In this document: positions 17,626 to 27,236 of the stretch, in pieces
Numbering within the stretch: the first letter of the stretch is position 1
Layout of the letters: every line of letters starts with the position of its first letter
Origin: GCA-2716065 sp036123135
Lineage (GTDB): Bacteria; Bacteroidota; Bacteroidia; Flavobacteriales_D; Parvicellaceae
Direction: 5' to 3'
Length of the DNA stretch: 64,000 nucleotides
Assembly: GCA_036123135.1 (NCBI GenBank)
Contig: JAZADZ010000011.1
Coordinates: 1 to 64,000 of the forward strand
Notes under the pieces: generated by a model
What the model saw: only the letters and a program-made list of their open reading frames with translations
Told to the model about the DNA's origin: nothing
Databases searched by the model: none
Translations under genes and position numbers: made by a program

Positions 17626-18519
17626 TTATTTCAAATAAACTTTCTGATTGTAAGATTTATTATCAGAATTAATTGTGAGAACATAAACGCCTGATGCAAT
17701 TTCATCGGTATTGATTAATGTAATTGTACCATTTAATTGCTGGCTTACAATTAATTGTCCAGAAATTGATACTAATGAAAGAACAGCATCGTTGTAGCTA
17801 TCCGATGTTTCTATTCGAATTGAGTTGTGTAAGTTTTGAACATTCACAAAGTCATTATTTTCTGAAATTCCAACAGGACCACTTCCAGTTTCACCAGCTA
17901 CAATGGGAGTGTTTGGTGTTGCATCAAAGGCGTAATCTTTAATGGACAAGAATTCCCCATCAGCACCAACTTCTACTCTTACCCAACCAAAGTGGGTATT
18001 TCCACCAGCATTAAACTTTAGTCCAACAAAGCCAGTTGTACCCAAAAAAGGACCAGCTGAATAAGATGTAGAGTAAAGCCCAGGTATTACAATTTCAGCT
18101 ACTAATCCAAGAGCTCCTGATGATGAACTCCAATTGTTTGCCGAACCAATGGAACTTCCCTGAGGGATATTATCTATGTTGAAGGTGGAGGACCCCATAG
18201 AAGTTACAGAAGTAGAACCTGCACAAGAATTTCCAGAAGCAGGATAAATTACTGCTCCTTTAAGATCTACTGAGATAGGTAATCCGGCATAATTGGTGAC
18301 AAAAGCAGTGTCATTGGTTAAGAATATATAATCTGGTTGTAGATCTCCATTTAAATCTAACACATAATTAGAATTTTGTCCGGTAACAAGAACATCAGGA
18401 TTTAAATCAGTGTAATTGACTTGAGCAGATGCAGTTCCAACTACTGCAGTTATACTTCCTGCAATAGAAGCATACTTTTTTAATTTGGAGTCTAAAGTAG
18501 AATTTTCTTTCATAAGCAT
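17626..18519 (-). CDS. T9SS type A cargo, tandem paralogue 3
   Basis: 297 residues. The N-terminus MLMKENSTLDSKLKKYASIAGSITAV.. ends TASAQVNYTDLNPDV, the same atypical leader as paralogue 1. The shared module VGLKFNAGGNTHFGWVRVE is followed by SIKDYAFDATPNTPIVAGE. The type A sorting domain ends SYNQKVYLK. A start at the internal M3 is equally possible. It has its own terminator (17572-17605) and a TATATTTG promoter element upstream, so it is likely transcribed separately from the other two. Confidence 0.8.
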   Translation of the reverse strand: MLMKENSTLDSKLKKYASIAGSITAVVGTASAQVNYTDLNPDVLVTGQNSNYVLDLNGDLQPDYIFLTNDTAFVTNYAGLPISVDLKGAVIYPASGNSCAGSTSVTSMGSSTFNIDNIPQGSSIGSANNWSSSSGALGLVAEIVIPGLYSTSYSAGPFLGTTGFVGLKFNAGGNTHFGWVRVEVGADGEFLSIKDYAFDATPNTPIVAGETGSGPVGISENNDFVNVQNLHNSIRIETSDSYNDAVLSLVSISGQLIVSQQLNGTITLINTDEIASGVYVLTINSDNKSYNQKVYLK

Positions 18520-18530
18520 AAGGTTGTATT

Positions 18531-18538
18531 CAAATATA
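18531..18538 (-). promoter_or_regulatory. Candidate -7 element (TATATTTG) for paralogue 3
   Basis: On the minus strand this reads TATATTTG, a match to TAnnTTTG, 11 nt upstream of the ATG at 18519. A TTG occurs about 24 nt further upstream. Confidence 0.4.
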
Positions 18539-18544
18539 CAAAAT

Positions 18545-21169
18545 TTAGCTTTTGTTTCGATACAATTTATTGTCGATAGCTGATTTTAATTTTTCAACAT
18601 CAAGAGGTTTATCTAAGAAAGAAATTAGGGAATCAAATTCAGCTTCTGAAAGAGCCACAACGTCCTTGTAATTCATATCTATGACATCAATATTTGGTTG
18701 AGATTCGATCCATTCTTCTACTCTATTTAGCTGTTTTAAAAATGCATCATTTAATCCAGTAGGGAAAGTCTTTGATTGTACATCTTTGTCTTTTCCCAAC
18801 ATAATCTGCTGACTTTTCAAAACTTCATGCATTGGCCTTCTCATGAATATAATTTTATAATTAAAATTTGAGGGCAAATATGGAATCAATTGAGCAATGA
18901 CTTTAACAACTTTTCCTTTTGCCTTTGGCAACCATGTTTTATCATTCATCAGTTTCTTTACAGGCTCGTATTCAAAGTATCCTCTTGGATTATTTTTATC
19001 TGCAACTCTTTTTTGGTCTGAAAGAATATCAAGGCCTCCAGCTTTTAAGATTTGCATCATCATTGAAGTTCCCGATCTAGGAAGACCAGAAACAATGATT
19101 ATTTCTCCTTTAATGTTGTTGGATAAAAATTCTAAATGACTTTTTGCCTTTTCAGGATTCGATAGCTCATTTTGGTATAAATCCGCCAACCATTTGTGTC
19201 CTTTGGTCATTCCAGGAGCAAGCGAAACGGCTGCCATAAACGCCTTTTCAGCCTCTTCATATTTTTTCATTCTTACAAGAGTTTCACCGATATGATAGTG
19301 CGCATTTGGATAGGCATAATTGGTTTCTAATGCAAGAAAAAACTCATCTAATGCAGGTTCAAATAATCCCCTTCGTAAGAAGGAAATTCCCAAACCGTGG
19401 TGTGCAACAGAATTAGTGTCATCAATCGAAAGAGCAATTATAAATGCATTTTGAGCCTCCTCCCAAAGCTTTCGATGCAAACAAGCTTTTCCAATGTTTA
19501 AATGAACATCTATGTTGTTCGGAACTTTATCGGAAACTTCTCCCAACAATTTAAGTGCCTTCATCCATTTATTCGCTCTTAAAAACAATAAACCCTCGAT
19601 GTATTTTAGGTAGTTGGGTAGCTCTGCCTCTCTTATGAAGGAAAGCTTTTTCTTTTTAAGTTCATCTTCTGAAAGTTCTTTTTCTTCCTTCTCAATTTCT
19701 TTTTGAATCTCCTTAAGCTGGTCAATTAAAGCTCTACACTTTTTCAATCGGTTTAATGAAAGAAAGCAAAATGCTAAGCGCTGACCATATCTAATTTCTC
19801 TCGGATTGTTGTTGAAAAGTGGTTCTAAAATCTCTATCGCCTTTGAAAACTTTTTAGCATCTATCAAATTTCTAGAAAGATAATATTGCGATTCGTTTTT
19901 AGATGATTCTATACGTTTGGCAGTGTTTTCATTTGGTGCTTCTATGTATCCTAAATCAATAAGCTGTTGCATGGCCTCTTGTTCTGCCCAGGGATCTTCT
20001 GAAAAATTTATGTTGTGCATGCCAAAATCACCCTCCACTTTTTCCCAGTCGTCAATGAATTTGGGTTTGTAAGCGTTCTCAAATATTTGAGTTAAAGCTT
20101 TACCTTCCATATTTTTACCAATTGGTAAGTCATACAACGACAATATAGTTGGTGTTAAATCAAGAACTGATGCACCATGAATAACTTCTCCTTTTTTTAT
20201 TCCAGGCCCCTTGACACAAAAAATTCCATATGGGCTATGTTCTTGGGCAGGTGATGCTGGCTCTTTGATTAAATATCTTGGTCGTAAATGGTCCGAATGG
20301 AATCCATGATCTGAAACAATAATAACTGTTGTATTGTCATCAATCATTGATAACGTTCTATCCAACATCATATCATGAAACATGTATCCTGCTTCCACTA
20401 CCCCTTTGTAATTTTCATACACATCATCTGGGATTCCTTGTCGCTGAGGAGGATGAAATTTCATTGCAGAATGACAAAAATGGTCAATGGCGTCATGGTA
20501 TATGGCCATAAAATCCCATTCAGTTTCTCTCTGTAAATAAGTAGATGCAGCATGAATTGAAGCAGCATTGGCTAGAATCTTTGCAATTGAAGCAACCCTT
20601 TTATCTTTTTTAGTATCAATTTTTTTTATGTTAGGAATAAAGGGAATTAAGTGATTTCCTGTCAATTCTTCAGGATGAACCCTAAATTCTTTTAAAACAT
20701 CTTCCATCGATTTTGGGTGCACCGTTCCGTCAGGCATTTCCCATTTTTCTTTTAATGGTTTGTTGGCAAGCTGATATAGGTTTGAAACCATAACTCCATT
20801 GATTGGCTCTGCAGGATTGCTAGGCCACCAGCCAATTACATTTGATTTTTTGCCTTGATTATGTAGTATATTCCATATTGCCCGAACTTTTCTTGATGTA
20901 GAAGTAACAGGACGCACTCCACTATTGTCTGCAAGTGGTTCAATAAAACCCAGAATACCATGCTTATCAGCTCTGTATCCAGTTGCCATAGAGGTCCATA
21001 GCATCGGAGATAAAGGAGGATCTAGGGTTTTTATTTTTCCATATGCACCATCGCTGATAAACTTTGCCAAAGTAGGCATTTTTCCTTGCTTTATTAAAGG
21101 CATTATTACTTTCCAATCTGCTGCATCCCAGCCAATTACAAGAACTTTATTTTTTTTTGAACTAACCAT
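18545..21169 (-). CDS. Three-domain fusion: type I phosphodiesterase/alkaline phosphatase-like + TPR + sulfotransferase
   Basis: 874 residues, no signal peptide. Residues ~1-390 are an alkaline phosphatase superfamily domain: VLVIGWDAADW (metal Asp), SPMLWTSMATGYRADKHG (probable Thr/Ser nucleophile) and VSDHGFHSDH (metal ligands). Residues ~410-680 are TPR repeats (AHHGLGISFLRRGLFEPALD, AHYHIGETLVRMKKYEEAEK) with a highly charged coiled stretch. Residues ~688-874 are a sulfotransferase-like domain with the PAPS-binding loop IVSGLPRSGTSMMM and FMRRPMHEVLKSQ. All expected motifs look intact. It could cleave and/or transfer sulfate or phosphate on a cytoplasmic substrate. Its ATG overlaps the stop of a 48-residue gene by 8 nt. 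Confidence 0.82.
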   Translation of the reverse strand: MVSSKKNKVLVIGWDAADWKVIMPLIKQGKMPTLAKFISDGAYGKIKTLDPPLSPMLWTSMATGYRADKHGILGFIEPLADNSGVRPVTSTSRKVRAIWNILHNQGKKSNVIGWWPSNPAEPINGVMVSNLYQLANKPLKEKWEMPDGTVHPKSMEDVLKEFRVHPEELTGNHLIPFIPNIKKIDTKKDKRVASIAKILANAASIHAASTYLQRETEWDFMAIYHDAIDHFCHSAMKFHPPQRQGIPDDVYENYKGVVEAGYMFHDMMLDRTLSMIDDNTTVIIVSDHGFHSDHLRPRYLIKEPASPAQEHSPYGIFCVKGPGIKKGEVIHGASVLDLTPTILSLYDLPIGKNMEGKALTQIFENAYKPKFIDDWEKVEGDFGMHNINFSEDPWAEQEAMQQLIDLGYIEAPNENTAKRIESSKNESQYYLSRNLIDAKKFSKAIEILEPLFNNNPREIRYGQRLAFCFLSLNRLKKCRALIDQLKEIQKEIEKEEKELSEDELKKKKLSFIREAELPNYLKYIEGLLFLRANKWMKALKLLGEVSDKVPNNIDVHLNIGKACLHRKLWEEAQNAFIIALSIDDTNSVAHHGLGISFLRRGLFEPALDEFFLALETNYAYPNAHYHIGETLVRMKKYEEAEKAFMAAVSLAPGMTKGHKWLADLYQNELSNPEKAKSHLEFLSNNIKGEIIIVSGLPRSGTSMMMQILKAGGLDILSDQKRVADKNNPRGYFEYEPVKKLMNDKTWLPKAKGKVVKVIAQLIPYLPSNFNYKIIFMRRPMHEVLKSQQIMLGKDKDVQSKTFPTGLNDAFLKQLNRVEEWIESQPNIDVIDMNYKDVVALSEAEFDSLISFLDKPLDVEKLKSAIDNKLYRNKS

Positions 21170-21308
21170 TTTCTTTTTTTGATTTGTTCTTTTTTGACGT
21201 TACTGAATCCCTTTTTTCTCGCCATTTAATTAATCCAATATCACCTAAAGCCAGAAGCCCTAGTGATCCATTTTCAGGAATGATATATTCTTTTGGTTTT
21301 TTACTCAT
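21162..21308 (-). CDS. Small 48-residue protein, translationally coupled to the fusion gene
   Basis: A 48-codon frame that begins MSKKPKEYIIPENGSLGLL, has a central ALGDIGLIKWREKR and a Lys-rich tail ending KSKKENG. Its TAG lies inside the first codons of the downstream gene (AATGGTTAG), an 8-nt overlap that implies translational coupling. No family recognised and no membrane segment. The reading frame, codon use and coupling support a real gene; it could be an adaptor or subunit of the fusion protein. Confidence 0.6.
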   Translation of the reverse strand: MSKKPKEYIIPENGSLGLLALGDIGLIKWREKRDSVTSKKNKSKKENG

Positions 21309-21373
21309 TTTGAAAAACTAATTTTTGAATACATAATTAACAAATATTTTTCAGATTAAAATTATATTTAGAC

Positions 21374-22291
21374 ATGAAAAAAAAATCAGCTTTTATTTTT
21401 TTCATTTCCTTTTTTCTTCAAATAAACTGCCATTGTAATTTTATTTTTAACGCTGACAGTTCCTTTAATAAAAAGAAAATTATTTGGGTTGGATCGTCCG
21501 AGTTTTTACTTGCGAGTAGCTCATTGTTTGTCTTGGATAGAATTTGGTATGCTCAATATCCCAAAACAAGATTTCACACCTTCAACGATTCCAAAGATTG
21601 GCTACAAATGGATAAGGTTGGACATGGTGTTACAAGCTATTACATCAGCTATCTGAATTATGAACTTTTTCGCTGGTCAGAATGTTCCAAAAATAAATCC
21701 ATTTGGTTGGGAACCACTATAGGTTTGGCTTATTTAACAACAATTGAAGTAATGGACGGGTTTTACAATGAGTGGGGATTCTCTTACTATGATATGATTT
21801 CCAATTTAATGGGAATTGGATTGTTTAGCACTCAGCAATATTTCTGGGACGAGCAGCGCATAAAACTGAAATTCTCTTTTGCTCGAAGTGGTCTAGCAGG
21901 TTTCAGACCAAGTCTGCTCGGAAGTTCGATACAAGAACAGATTCTCAAAGATTACAATGGTCAAACCTACTGGGTGTCCATAAATATTCATTCGTTTTTA
22001 AAAAAGGAATCGAACTTTCCAAAATGGATGAATATAGCCCTAGGATATGGTGCAGATGGAATGATTGGAGGTTCTAACAACGATTATTCAATGTGTAATG
22101 GCAATACAAATTGCTTAAATCTTAAAAGAACAAGACAGTTCTACATTAGCCTGGACGCAGACCTTACCAAAATTTCATGGAAAAATAAATTTATGAGAGC
22201 ATTAACTAGAACGATTGGATTTATTAAAGTTCCCTTTCCAGCATTGGAGATTAATTCCAATCAATCAACGTTTCATTGGCTTTATTTTTAA
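21374..22291 (+). CDS. DUF2279 family protein
   Basis: 305 residues with an N-terminal signal-like segment (KKKSAFIFFISFFLQINCHC). Conserved DUF2279 features are DKVGHGVTSYYISYLNYELFRW, WLGTTIGLAYLTTIEVMDGF, and EWGFSYYDMISNLMGIGLF, followed by a C-terminal part ending in IEINSNQSTFHW-like text. Predicted envelope protein of unknown role. It is divergent from the small coupled gene at 21162-21308. Confidence 0.78.
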   Translation: MKKKSAFIFFISFFLQINCHCNFIFNADSSFNKKKIIWVGSSEFLLASSSLFVLDRIWYAQYPKTRFHTFNDSKDWLQMDKVGHGVTSYYISYLNYELFRWSECSKNKSIWLGTTIGLAYLTTIEVMDGFYNEWGFSYYDMISNLMGIGLFSTQQYFWDEQRIKLKFSFARSGLAGFRPSLLGSSIQEQILKDYNGQTYWVSINIHSFLKKESNFPKWMNIALGYGADGMIGGSNNDYSMCNGNTNCLNLKRTRQFYISLDADLTKISWKNKFMRALTRTIGFIKVPFPALEINSNQSTFHWLYF

Positions 22292-22377
22292 ACTAGAGGA
22301 AATTAAAATATCCTTACCATTGTGGCTACTTTAAACTTACATATCAACTTTATTTTGTGCTTAAAATTTAACCACAA

Positions 22378-22557
22378 ATGCCCCAAGACAACAAACTTCT
22401 TTTGAAAAGTCTTAAAAAGAAGCACAAAAATTTAATGAATCAAGCTTATAAACTTGATCTCAATGAAAAAGAAAGACGTAAATTAATAATGCAGGAGTCT
22501 TCATTGATTTTAATGCAAATTTTACATCTAGAATCTAAAGTAAATTATAAATTTTAA
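22378..22557 (+). CDS. Small conserved-looking protein, possibly Lacal_2735-like
   Basis: A 59-residue frame between DUF2279 and terC. It has a basic N-terminal half (LLKSLKKKHKNLMNQAYKL) and a helical C-terminal half. The K-L-x-x-AYKL core resembles the Lacal_2735 family of ~55-60-residue Bacteroidota proteins of unknown function, but the match is from memory and the second half diverges. No signal peptide. Could also be a spurious frame. Confidence 0.45.
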   Translation: MPQDNKLLLKSLKKKHKNLMNQAYKLDLNEKERRKLIMQESSLILMQILHLESKVNYKF

Positions 22558-22623
22558 ATCAAACTTTAAAAAAAGTACATTTAACATTTAATTCTTCTCT
22601 GACTGAGAATCAATTTTATTTCA

Positions 22624-23412
22624 ATGGAAATTTTTACACTTTCGAACATTAGCACCTTTGGCATGCTAATTCTCCTTCAAATTGTTTTAGGATTTGACAA
22701 CTTACTATACATCTCGCTAGAATCAAAAAAAGCTCCTACTGAAAAACAAGGGCTCGTGCGAAAACTTGGAATTGGTCTTGCAATTATTTTAAGGATAGTT
22801 CTTTTGTTCGCGCTTGTTTCTTTAATCAATTATTTTGAAGAACCCTTATTCGATCTAAACATTGAAGGAATTATCTCTTCTTCATTTAATGTTCATAGCC
22901 TAATTGTTCTTCTTGGTGGGGTATTTATAATATACACTTCAATCAAAGAAATTTGGCACATGATCACCTATGAGCCTCTAGATGAATCTTCAAACAATAA
23001 GGTTTCAGCTACTAAAGCAATTGTTCTTATAGTTATTATGAATGTTGTTTTTTCGTTCGATTCTATTTTAAGCGCTATGGCATTAACCAACGAAGATCAA
23101 TTTTGGCTAATGGCAGCAGCAATAATTTTAGGAGGAGTACTAATGATTTGGTTAGCAGACAGAGTTTCCAACTTTTTGGAAAAAAACAGGATGTACGAAG
23201 TGCTTGGTTTATTTATATTATTTCTTGTTGGAATTATGTTATTATCTGAAGGAGGACATCTCGCTCACCTAGAGCTATTGAACAATAAAATTGTACCAAT
23301 GAATAAAGCAACTTTTTATTTTATTTTGGTTATTTTGATACTAGTAGATTTGGTACAAGGACAATATCAAAAAAATCTATTGAAAAGAAAATCCAGTACG
23401 CCAAAAGAATAG
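22624..23412 (+). CDS. TerC family integral membrane protein
   Basis: 262 residues with about seven hydrophobic segments. Family hallmarks: ILLQIVLGFDNLLYIS near residue 15 with the intramembrane Asp-Asn, and VVFSFDSILSAMALT near 140 with a second conserved Asp. TerC-like proteins are linked to metal (Mn) export and tellurite resistance, and some help membrane-protein metalation. No ter genes surround it. No riboswitch is visible in its short upstream region. Confidence 0.88.
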   Translation: MEIFTLSNISTFGMLILLQIVLGFDNLLYISLESKKAPTEKQGLVRKLGIGLAIILRIVLLFALVSLINYFEEPLFDLNIEGIISSSFNVHSLIVLLGGVFIIYTSIKEIWHMITYEPLDESSNNKVSATKAIVLIVIMNVVFSFDSILSAMALTNEDQFWLMAAAIILGGVLMIWLADRVSNFLEKNRMYEVLGLFILFLVGIMLLSEGGHLAHLELLNNKIVPMNKATFYFILVILILVDLVQGQYQKNLLKRKSSTPKE

Positions 23413-23462
23413 GTTTCGTCAGTTTTATTTAAGGTGTTGGTATACAATTTGTATCTTGCAAC

Positions 23463-26400
23463 ATGGCAAGGTTTCTGGTTTTCACACTACTACTAGTAAC
23501 ACAATTGGCTTTTTCTCAAGCAGCAGGATTTCAGTTTATCGAAAATAAGAACCAATGGCCAAGTCAGGTTGCTTACAAGGCCGATTTAAGAAGTGGATAT
23601 TTGTACCTAGAAAAAAATGGTTTTCTATACAATCTATATGATGCACATGCAGTCAATAAATACGTTAAAAATCATTTTTCTAAAGAAACTAACTTTCACA
23701 AAAAAGAGCTAGGTTGGCATTCCTTCCGTGTGAGCTTTTTAAACTGTAATTCCGATGTAAAAATTTTAGGTAAACAACAAACTAAAGCGTATTACAACTA
23801 TTTTCTTGGAAATAATCCAAACAACTGGGCAGAAAAAGCATTTGGCTTTCATAAAATTAGCTATCAAAATATTTACAATGGAATTGACTTAAACTACTAT
23901 TCCCAATTATTTAATTTAAAATACGATTTCATTGTTTCCCCAACTGGGAATGTTAGCGATATTCAACTCAACTACACTGGTGCAGATAAATTAGAAATAA
24001 AAAATAATCGACTCCACATATACACTAAAGTAAACCACATCATTGAAGATCAACCTTACGCATATCAAATCATTGAAGGGGAAAAAATCGAAATTGAGTG
24101 CAATTATAAACTTTCAAATAATATTTTATCGTTTCATTTTCCCAATGGCTACAACAAAAAATACGATGTAGTTATTGACCCAACACTAATATTTTCGACT
24201 TATTCTGGATCACTTTCTAATAATTTTGGTTATTCAGCAACGTTTGATTCGAAAGGGTTTTTGTATTCAGGGAGCAGTGCATTTGGAAACAATTATCCAA
24301 CTACAATTGGAGCCTATAATACATCCTGGAATGCTGGAATCGTAGATATTGCTATTTCAAAGTTTGACACAACAGGAACATCATTACTTTATTCTACTTA
24401 CATTGGAGGAAACAGTGATGAAGTTCCTCACAGTTTAATAGTGAACAGCTTTGATGAATTATTTATTCTTGGTACCACCAGTTCTTTCAATTATCCATAC
24501 ACAACCAATTGCTATGACTCCACATTTAACGGAGGAACAGCAAATAATTTAACCAATGGGCTTGGAATAGACTACAGCAATGGATCAGATATTGTAATTT
24601 CTCACTTAAGTGCAGACGGAACTTCACTCTTGGGCTCAACATTTATTGGCGGAAGTCTTAACGACGGTTTAAATTCAACAAGCTCAATAGCAAGTCAAAA
24701 TATCCTTCGTTACAACTATGCTGATGAAATTAGAGGAGAAATTGACATTGACCAAAACAACAATATTTATGTCGTCAGCTGTACACAATCTTCAGATTTC
24801 CCTACCACAAGTAATGTTTTTCAGCCCGTTTACGGAGGTGGAAATCTTGATGCATGTGTATTCAAACTAGATAATAACCTTGAAAATTTAATTTGGAGCA
24901 GTTACATCGGAGGTGAAAATCACGATGCTGCCTACTCTCTTTCCATTGATAGCAACCAAGATTTATACATTACTGGTGGCACCTCGTCAACATTATTTCC
25001 CACCACACCTAGTGCATTAGACACCTCATTTAAAGGTGGAAGATCCGACGGTTTTATTTCTCATATAAATCAAAATGGTCAAACCATTTTATCCTCTTCC
25101 TTCTTTGGCTCTGGATCGTATGATCAGTCCTACTTCGTTGAGCTTGACCGCTTCAATAACGTGTATTTGCTTGGGCAAACTGAAATTCAAGATTCTACGT
25201 TTATTCAAAATGTCGGCTGGAGTATTCCAGGAAGTGGACAATTTATTTCTAAGTTGAATCCTTCCCTTGACTCAATTGTTTATTCTACGGTCTTTGGAGG
25301 AGGCAACGGTATCAATATTTCGCCAACCGCATTTTTGGTTGATTTATGCAATAAAATGTATCTCGCAGGTTGGGGAGGAAGTGTAAACAACCTTCCTACA
25401 TTAGACAATAATGCTGGATTTACGAACAACATGCCAATAACATTAGATGCTTTTCAAAGCACTACTGACGGAAGCGACTTTTATATTATGGTATTGGAAG
25501 ATGATGCATCTGGACTAGTTTATGGTTCCTACTTTGGAGGAGGTTCATCTGCAGAGCATGTGGATGGAGGAACATCCAGGTTTGATCGAAAAGGAAAAGT
25601 TTATCAAGCAGTATGTGCAGGGTGTGGAGGATTTTCAGATCTTCCAATTGAACCGACAGGAGCATTTTCAAGTACCAACAATAGTAATTGCAATCTTGGA
25701 GTGTTTAAAATGGATTTCGATCTTCCTGTTGTATTGGCAGATTTTGACACACCACCAATTGGATGTGAGCCCTATACCTACAGTTTTAACAACACTAGTA
25801 TTTTTCAGAACAATACAAGTTTTTATTGGGATTTTGGAGACAATTCAACGAGCTCATCTTTTAATCCAACACATACATTTACTAGTGCAGGTACATACGA
25901 CATCACGCTAATTATCCAAGACACAGCAACATGCAATTTTGGAGACACCATTTCTAGATCAATAACGGTGCTAGGAGACACTTCTTACCAGCTTAGTGAT
26001 GTGGATTTATGTCCGGGTGAATCCGTACAAATTGGTCTTACACCTAATCCTAACCCAGCCATTTCATATCTATGGAGCCCTGCTCTAAATTTGAGTGATA
26101 CAGCTATTTCAAATCCATTCTGTAGTCCCACAAGTTCTGGTTCCTACACGCTTTTTATATCCAATGGAATATGTGTTGATACGGTGACTCAAAATATTAA
26201 CGTGAATACTCCCCTATTAAGTTTACCTGCAGATACAACTCTATGTTCAGATACAAATTCATTTACAATTACTGCCAATTCATTTGGGACCAGCAACCAA
26301 TATATTTGGTCCACAGAAAATCAATTTTTAGACACAATAAATTCTTCCATTAATAGTCCCTCAATTACGGTTTCTCCTGCAACAAATACTACGTATTATG

Positions 26401-27236
26401 TTCAAATCAACAACAATGGATGTGAACTATCAGATAGCATAAACGTTTTACTTGCCAACTCTGGAACGCAGTCTTCATCGGATACAATAATTTGTTTGGA
26501 AGACTCAGTAATGTTAACAATAGAAAATTTATTTCCAAACGATACATTGATTTACGATTGGCAACCAAGTGCATTAATTAGTCCCGATAATACTAATGAT
26601 ACAATTTGGGTTAGCCCCTCAACTACCACCACATTTTATGTTCAGTCTCAAAGTTTAATTAGTGGTTGTATAACATTTGATTCAGTAATTGTTATTGTGG
26701 ATACCTTGTCAAACTTAAACACAAGTGTCAGTAGCAATTTTGACACAGTTCCTGAAGGAGGAAATGCTAGTCTCCTCGTTCTTCCCGGTGGATATACTTA
26801 CGATTGGAGCCCTATTGAAAGCCTGAGTAATTCTTCGATTCAAAATCCAATTGCAAGTCCCGAAAATACGACAACATACTATGTTACAATTTCCGGACAA
26901 GCATGCACCAAAACTGATTCAATTATCATTTACGTCAGCGAAATCATATGTGGCCCTCCATACATATATTTACCTAACGCATTTACTCCAAACCAAGACA
27001 ATAAAAACGATTTACTGCTGGTAAGAGGAAACTACATTTTAGACGAAGAATTTGTTTTTAGAATTTTTGATAGATGGGGCAATTTAGTGTTTGAATCATT
27101 TGATCCGTCAACGGGTTGGGATGGAAATTATAAAGGGAAAGCATGTGACCCAGGTGTCTTTGTTTATTATTTCGAAGCGCTATGTATTGACAATGAAAAA
27201 TACTTCGAAAAAGGAAATATAACTTTAATAAAATAA
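23463..27236 (+). CDS. Giant T9SS type B cargo with DUF7948, SBBP-type propeller, PKD and Ig-like modules
   Basis: 1257 residues. Signal peptide ~1-18, then FQFIENKNQWPSQVAYKADL, the DUF7948 opening. Residues ~235-740 contain SBBP-like repeats (LLYSTYIGGNSDE, LIWSSYIGGENHD, ILSSSFFGSGSYD). A PKD domain follows near 760-845 (FYWDFGDNSTSSSFNPTHTF), then several Ig-like units. The type B sorting domain closes the protein (YLPNAFTPNQDNKNDLL, FRIFDRWGNLVFES). It heads an operon: the next ATG overlaps its TAA by 1 nt. Confidence 0.9.
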   Translation: MARFLVFTLLLVTQLAFSQAAGFQFIENKNQWPSQVAYKADLRSGYLYLEKNGFLYNLYDAHAVNKYVKNHFSKETNFHKKELGWHSFRVSFLNCNSDVKILGKQQTKAYYNYFLGNNPNNWAEKAFGFHKISYQNIYNGIDLNYYSQLFNLKYDFIVSPTGNVSDIQLNYTGADKLEIKNNRLHIYTKVNHIIEDQPYAYQIIEGEKIEIECNYKLSNNILSFHFPNGYNKKYDVVIDPTLIFSTYSGSLSNNFGYSATFDSKGFLYSGSSAFGNNYPTTIGAYNTSWNAGIVDIAISKFDTTGTSLLYSTYIGGNSDEVPHSLIVNSFDELFILGTTSSFNYPYTTNCYDSTFNGGTANNLTNGLGIDYSNGSDIVISHLSADGTSLLGSTFIGGSLNDGLNSTSSIASQNILRYNYADEIRGEIDIDQNNNIYVVSCTQSSDFPTTSNVFQPVYGGGNLDACVFKLDNNLENLIWSSYIGGENHDAAYSLSIDSNQDLYITGGTSSTLFPTTPSALDTSFKGGRSDGFISHINQNGQTILSSSFFGSGSYDQSYFVELDRFNNVYLLGQTEIQDSTFIQNVGWSIPGSGQFISKLNPSLDSIVYSTVFGGGNGINISPTAFLVDLCNKMYLAGWGGSVNNLPTLDNNAGFTNNMPITLDAFQSTTDGSDFYIMVLEDDASGLVYGSYFGGGSSAEHVDGGTSRFDRKGKVYQAVCAGCGGFSDLPIEPTGAFSSTNNSNCNLGVFKMDFDLPVVLADFDTPPIGCEPYTYSFNNTSIFQNNTSFYWDFGDNSTSSSFNPTHTFTSAGTYDITLIIQDTATCNFGDTISRSITVLGDTSYQLSDVDLCPGESVQIGLTPNPNPAISYLWSPALNLSDTAISNPFCSPTSSGSYTLFISNGICVDTVTQNINVNTPLLSLPADTTLCSDTNSFTITANSFGTSNQYIWSTENQFLDTINSSINSPSITVSPATNTTYYVQINNNGCELSDSINVLLANSGTQSSSDTIICLEDSVMLTIENLFPNDTLIYDWQPSALISPDNTNDTIWVSPSTTTTFYVQSQSLISGCITFDSVIVIVDTLSNLNTSVSSNFDTVPEGGNASLLVLPGGYTYDWSPIESLSNSSIQNPIASPENTTTYYVTISGQACTKTDSIIIYVSEIICGPPYIYLPNAFTPNQDNKNDLLLVRGNYILDEEFVFRIFDRWGNLVFESFDPSTGWDGNYKGKACDPGVFVYYFEALCIDNEKYFEKGNITLIK

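Noticed and set aside
24180..25700. Tandem DNA repeats or CRISPR-like array in the giant cargo gene
   Set aside because: The periodicity is at the protein level (SBBP repeats) with degenerate DNA; no regular spacers.
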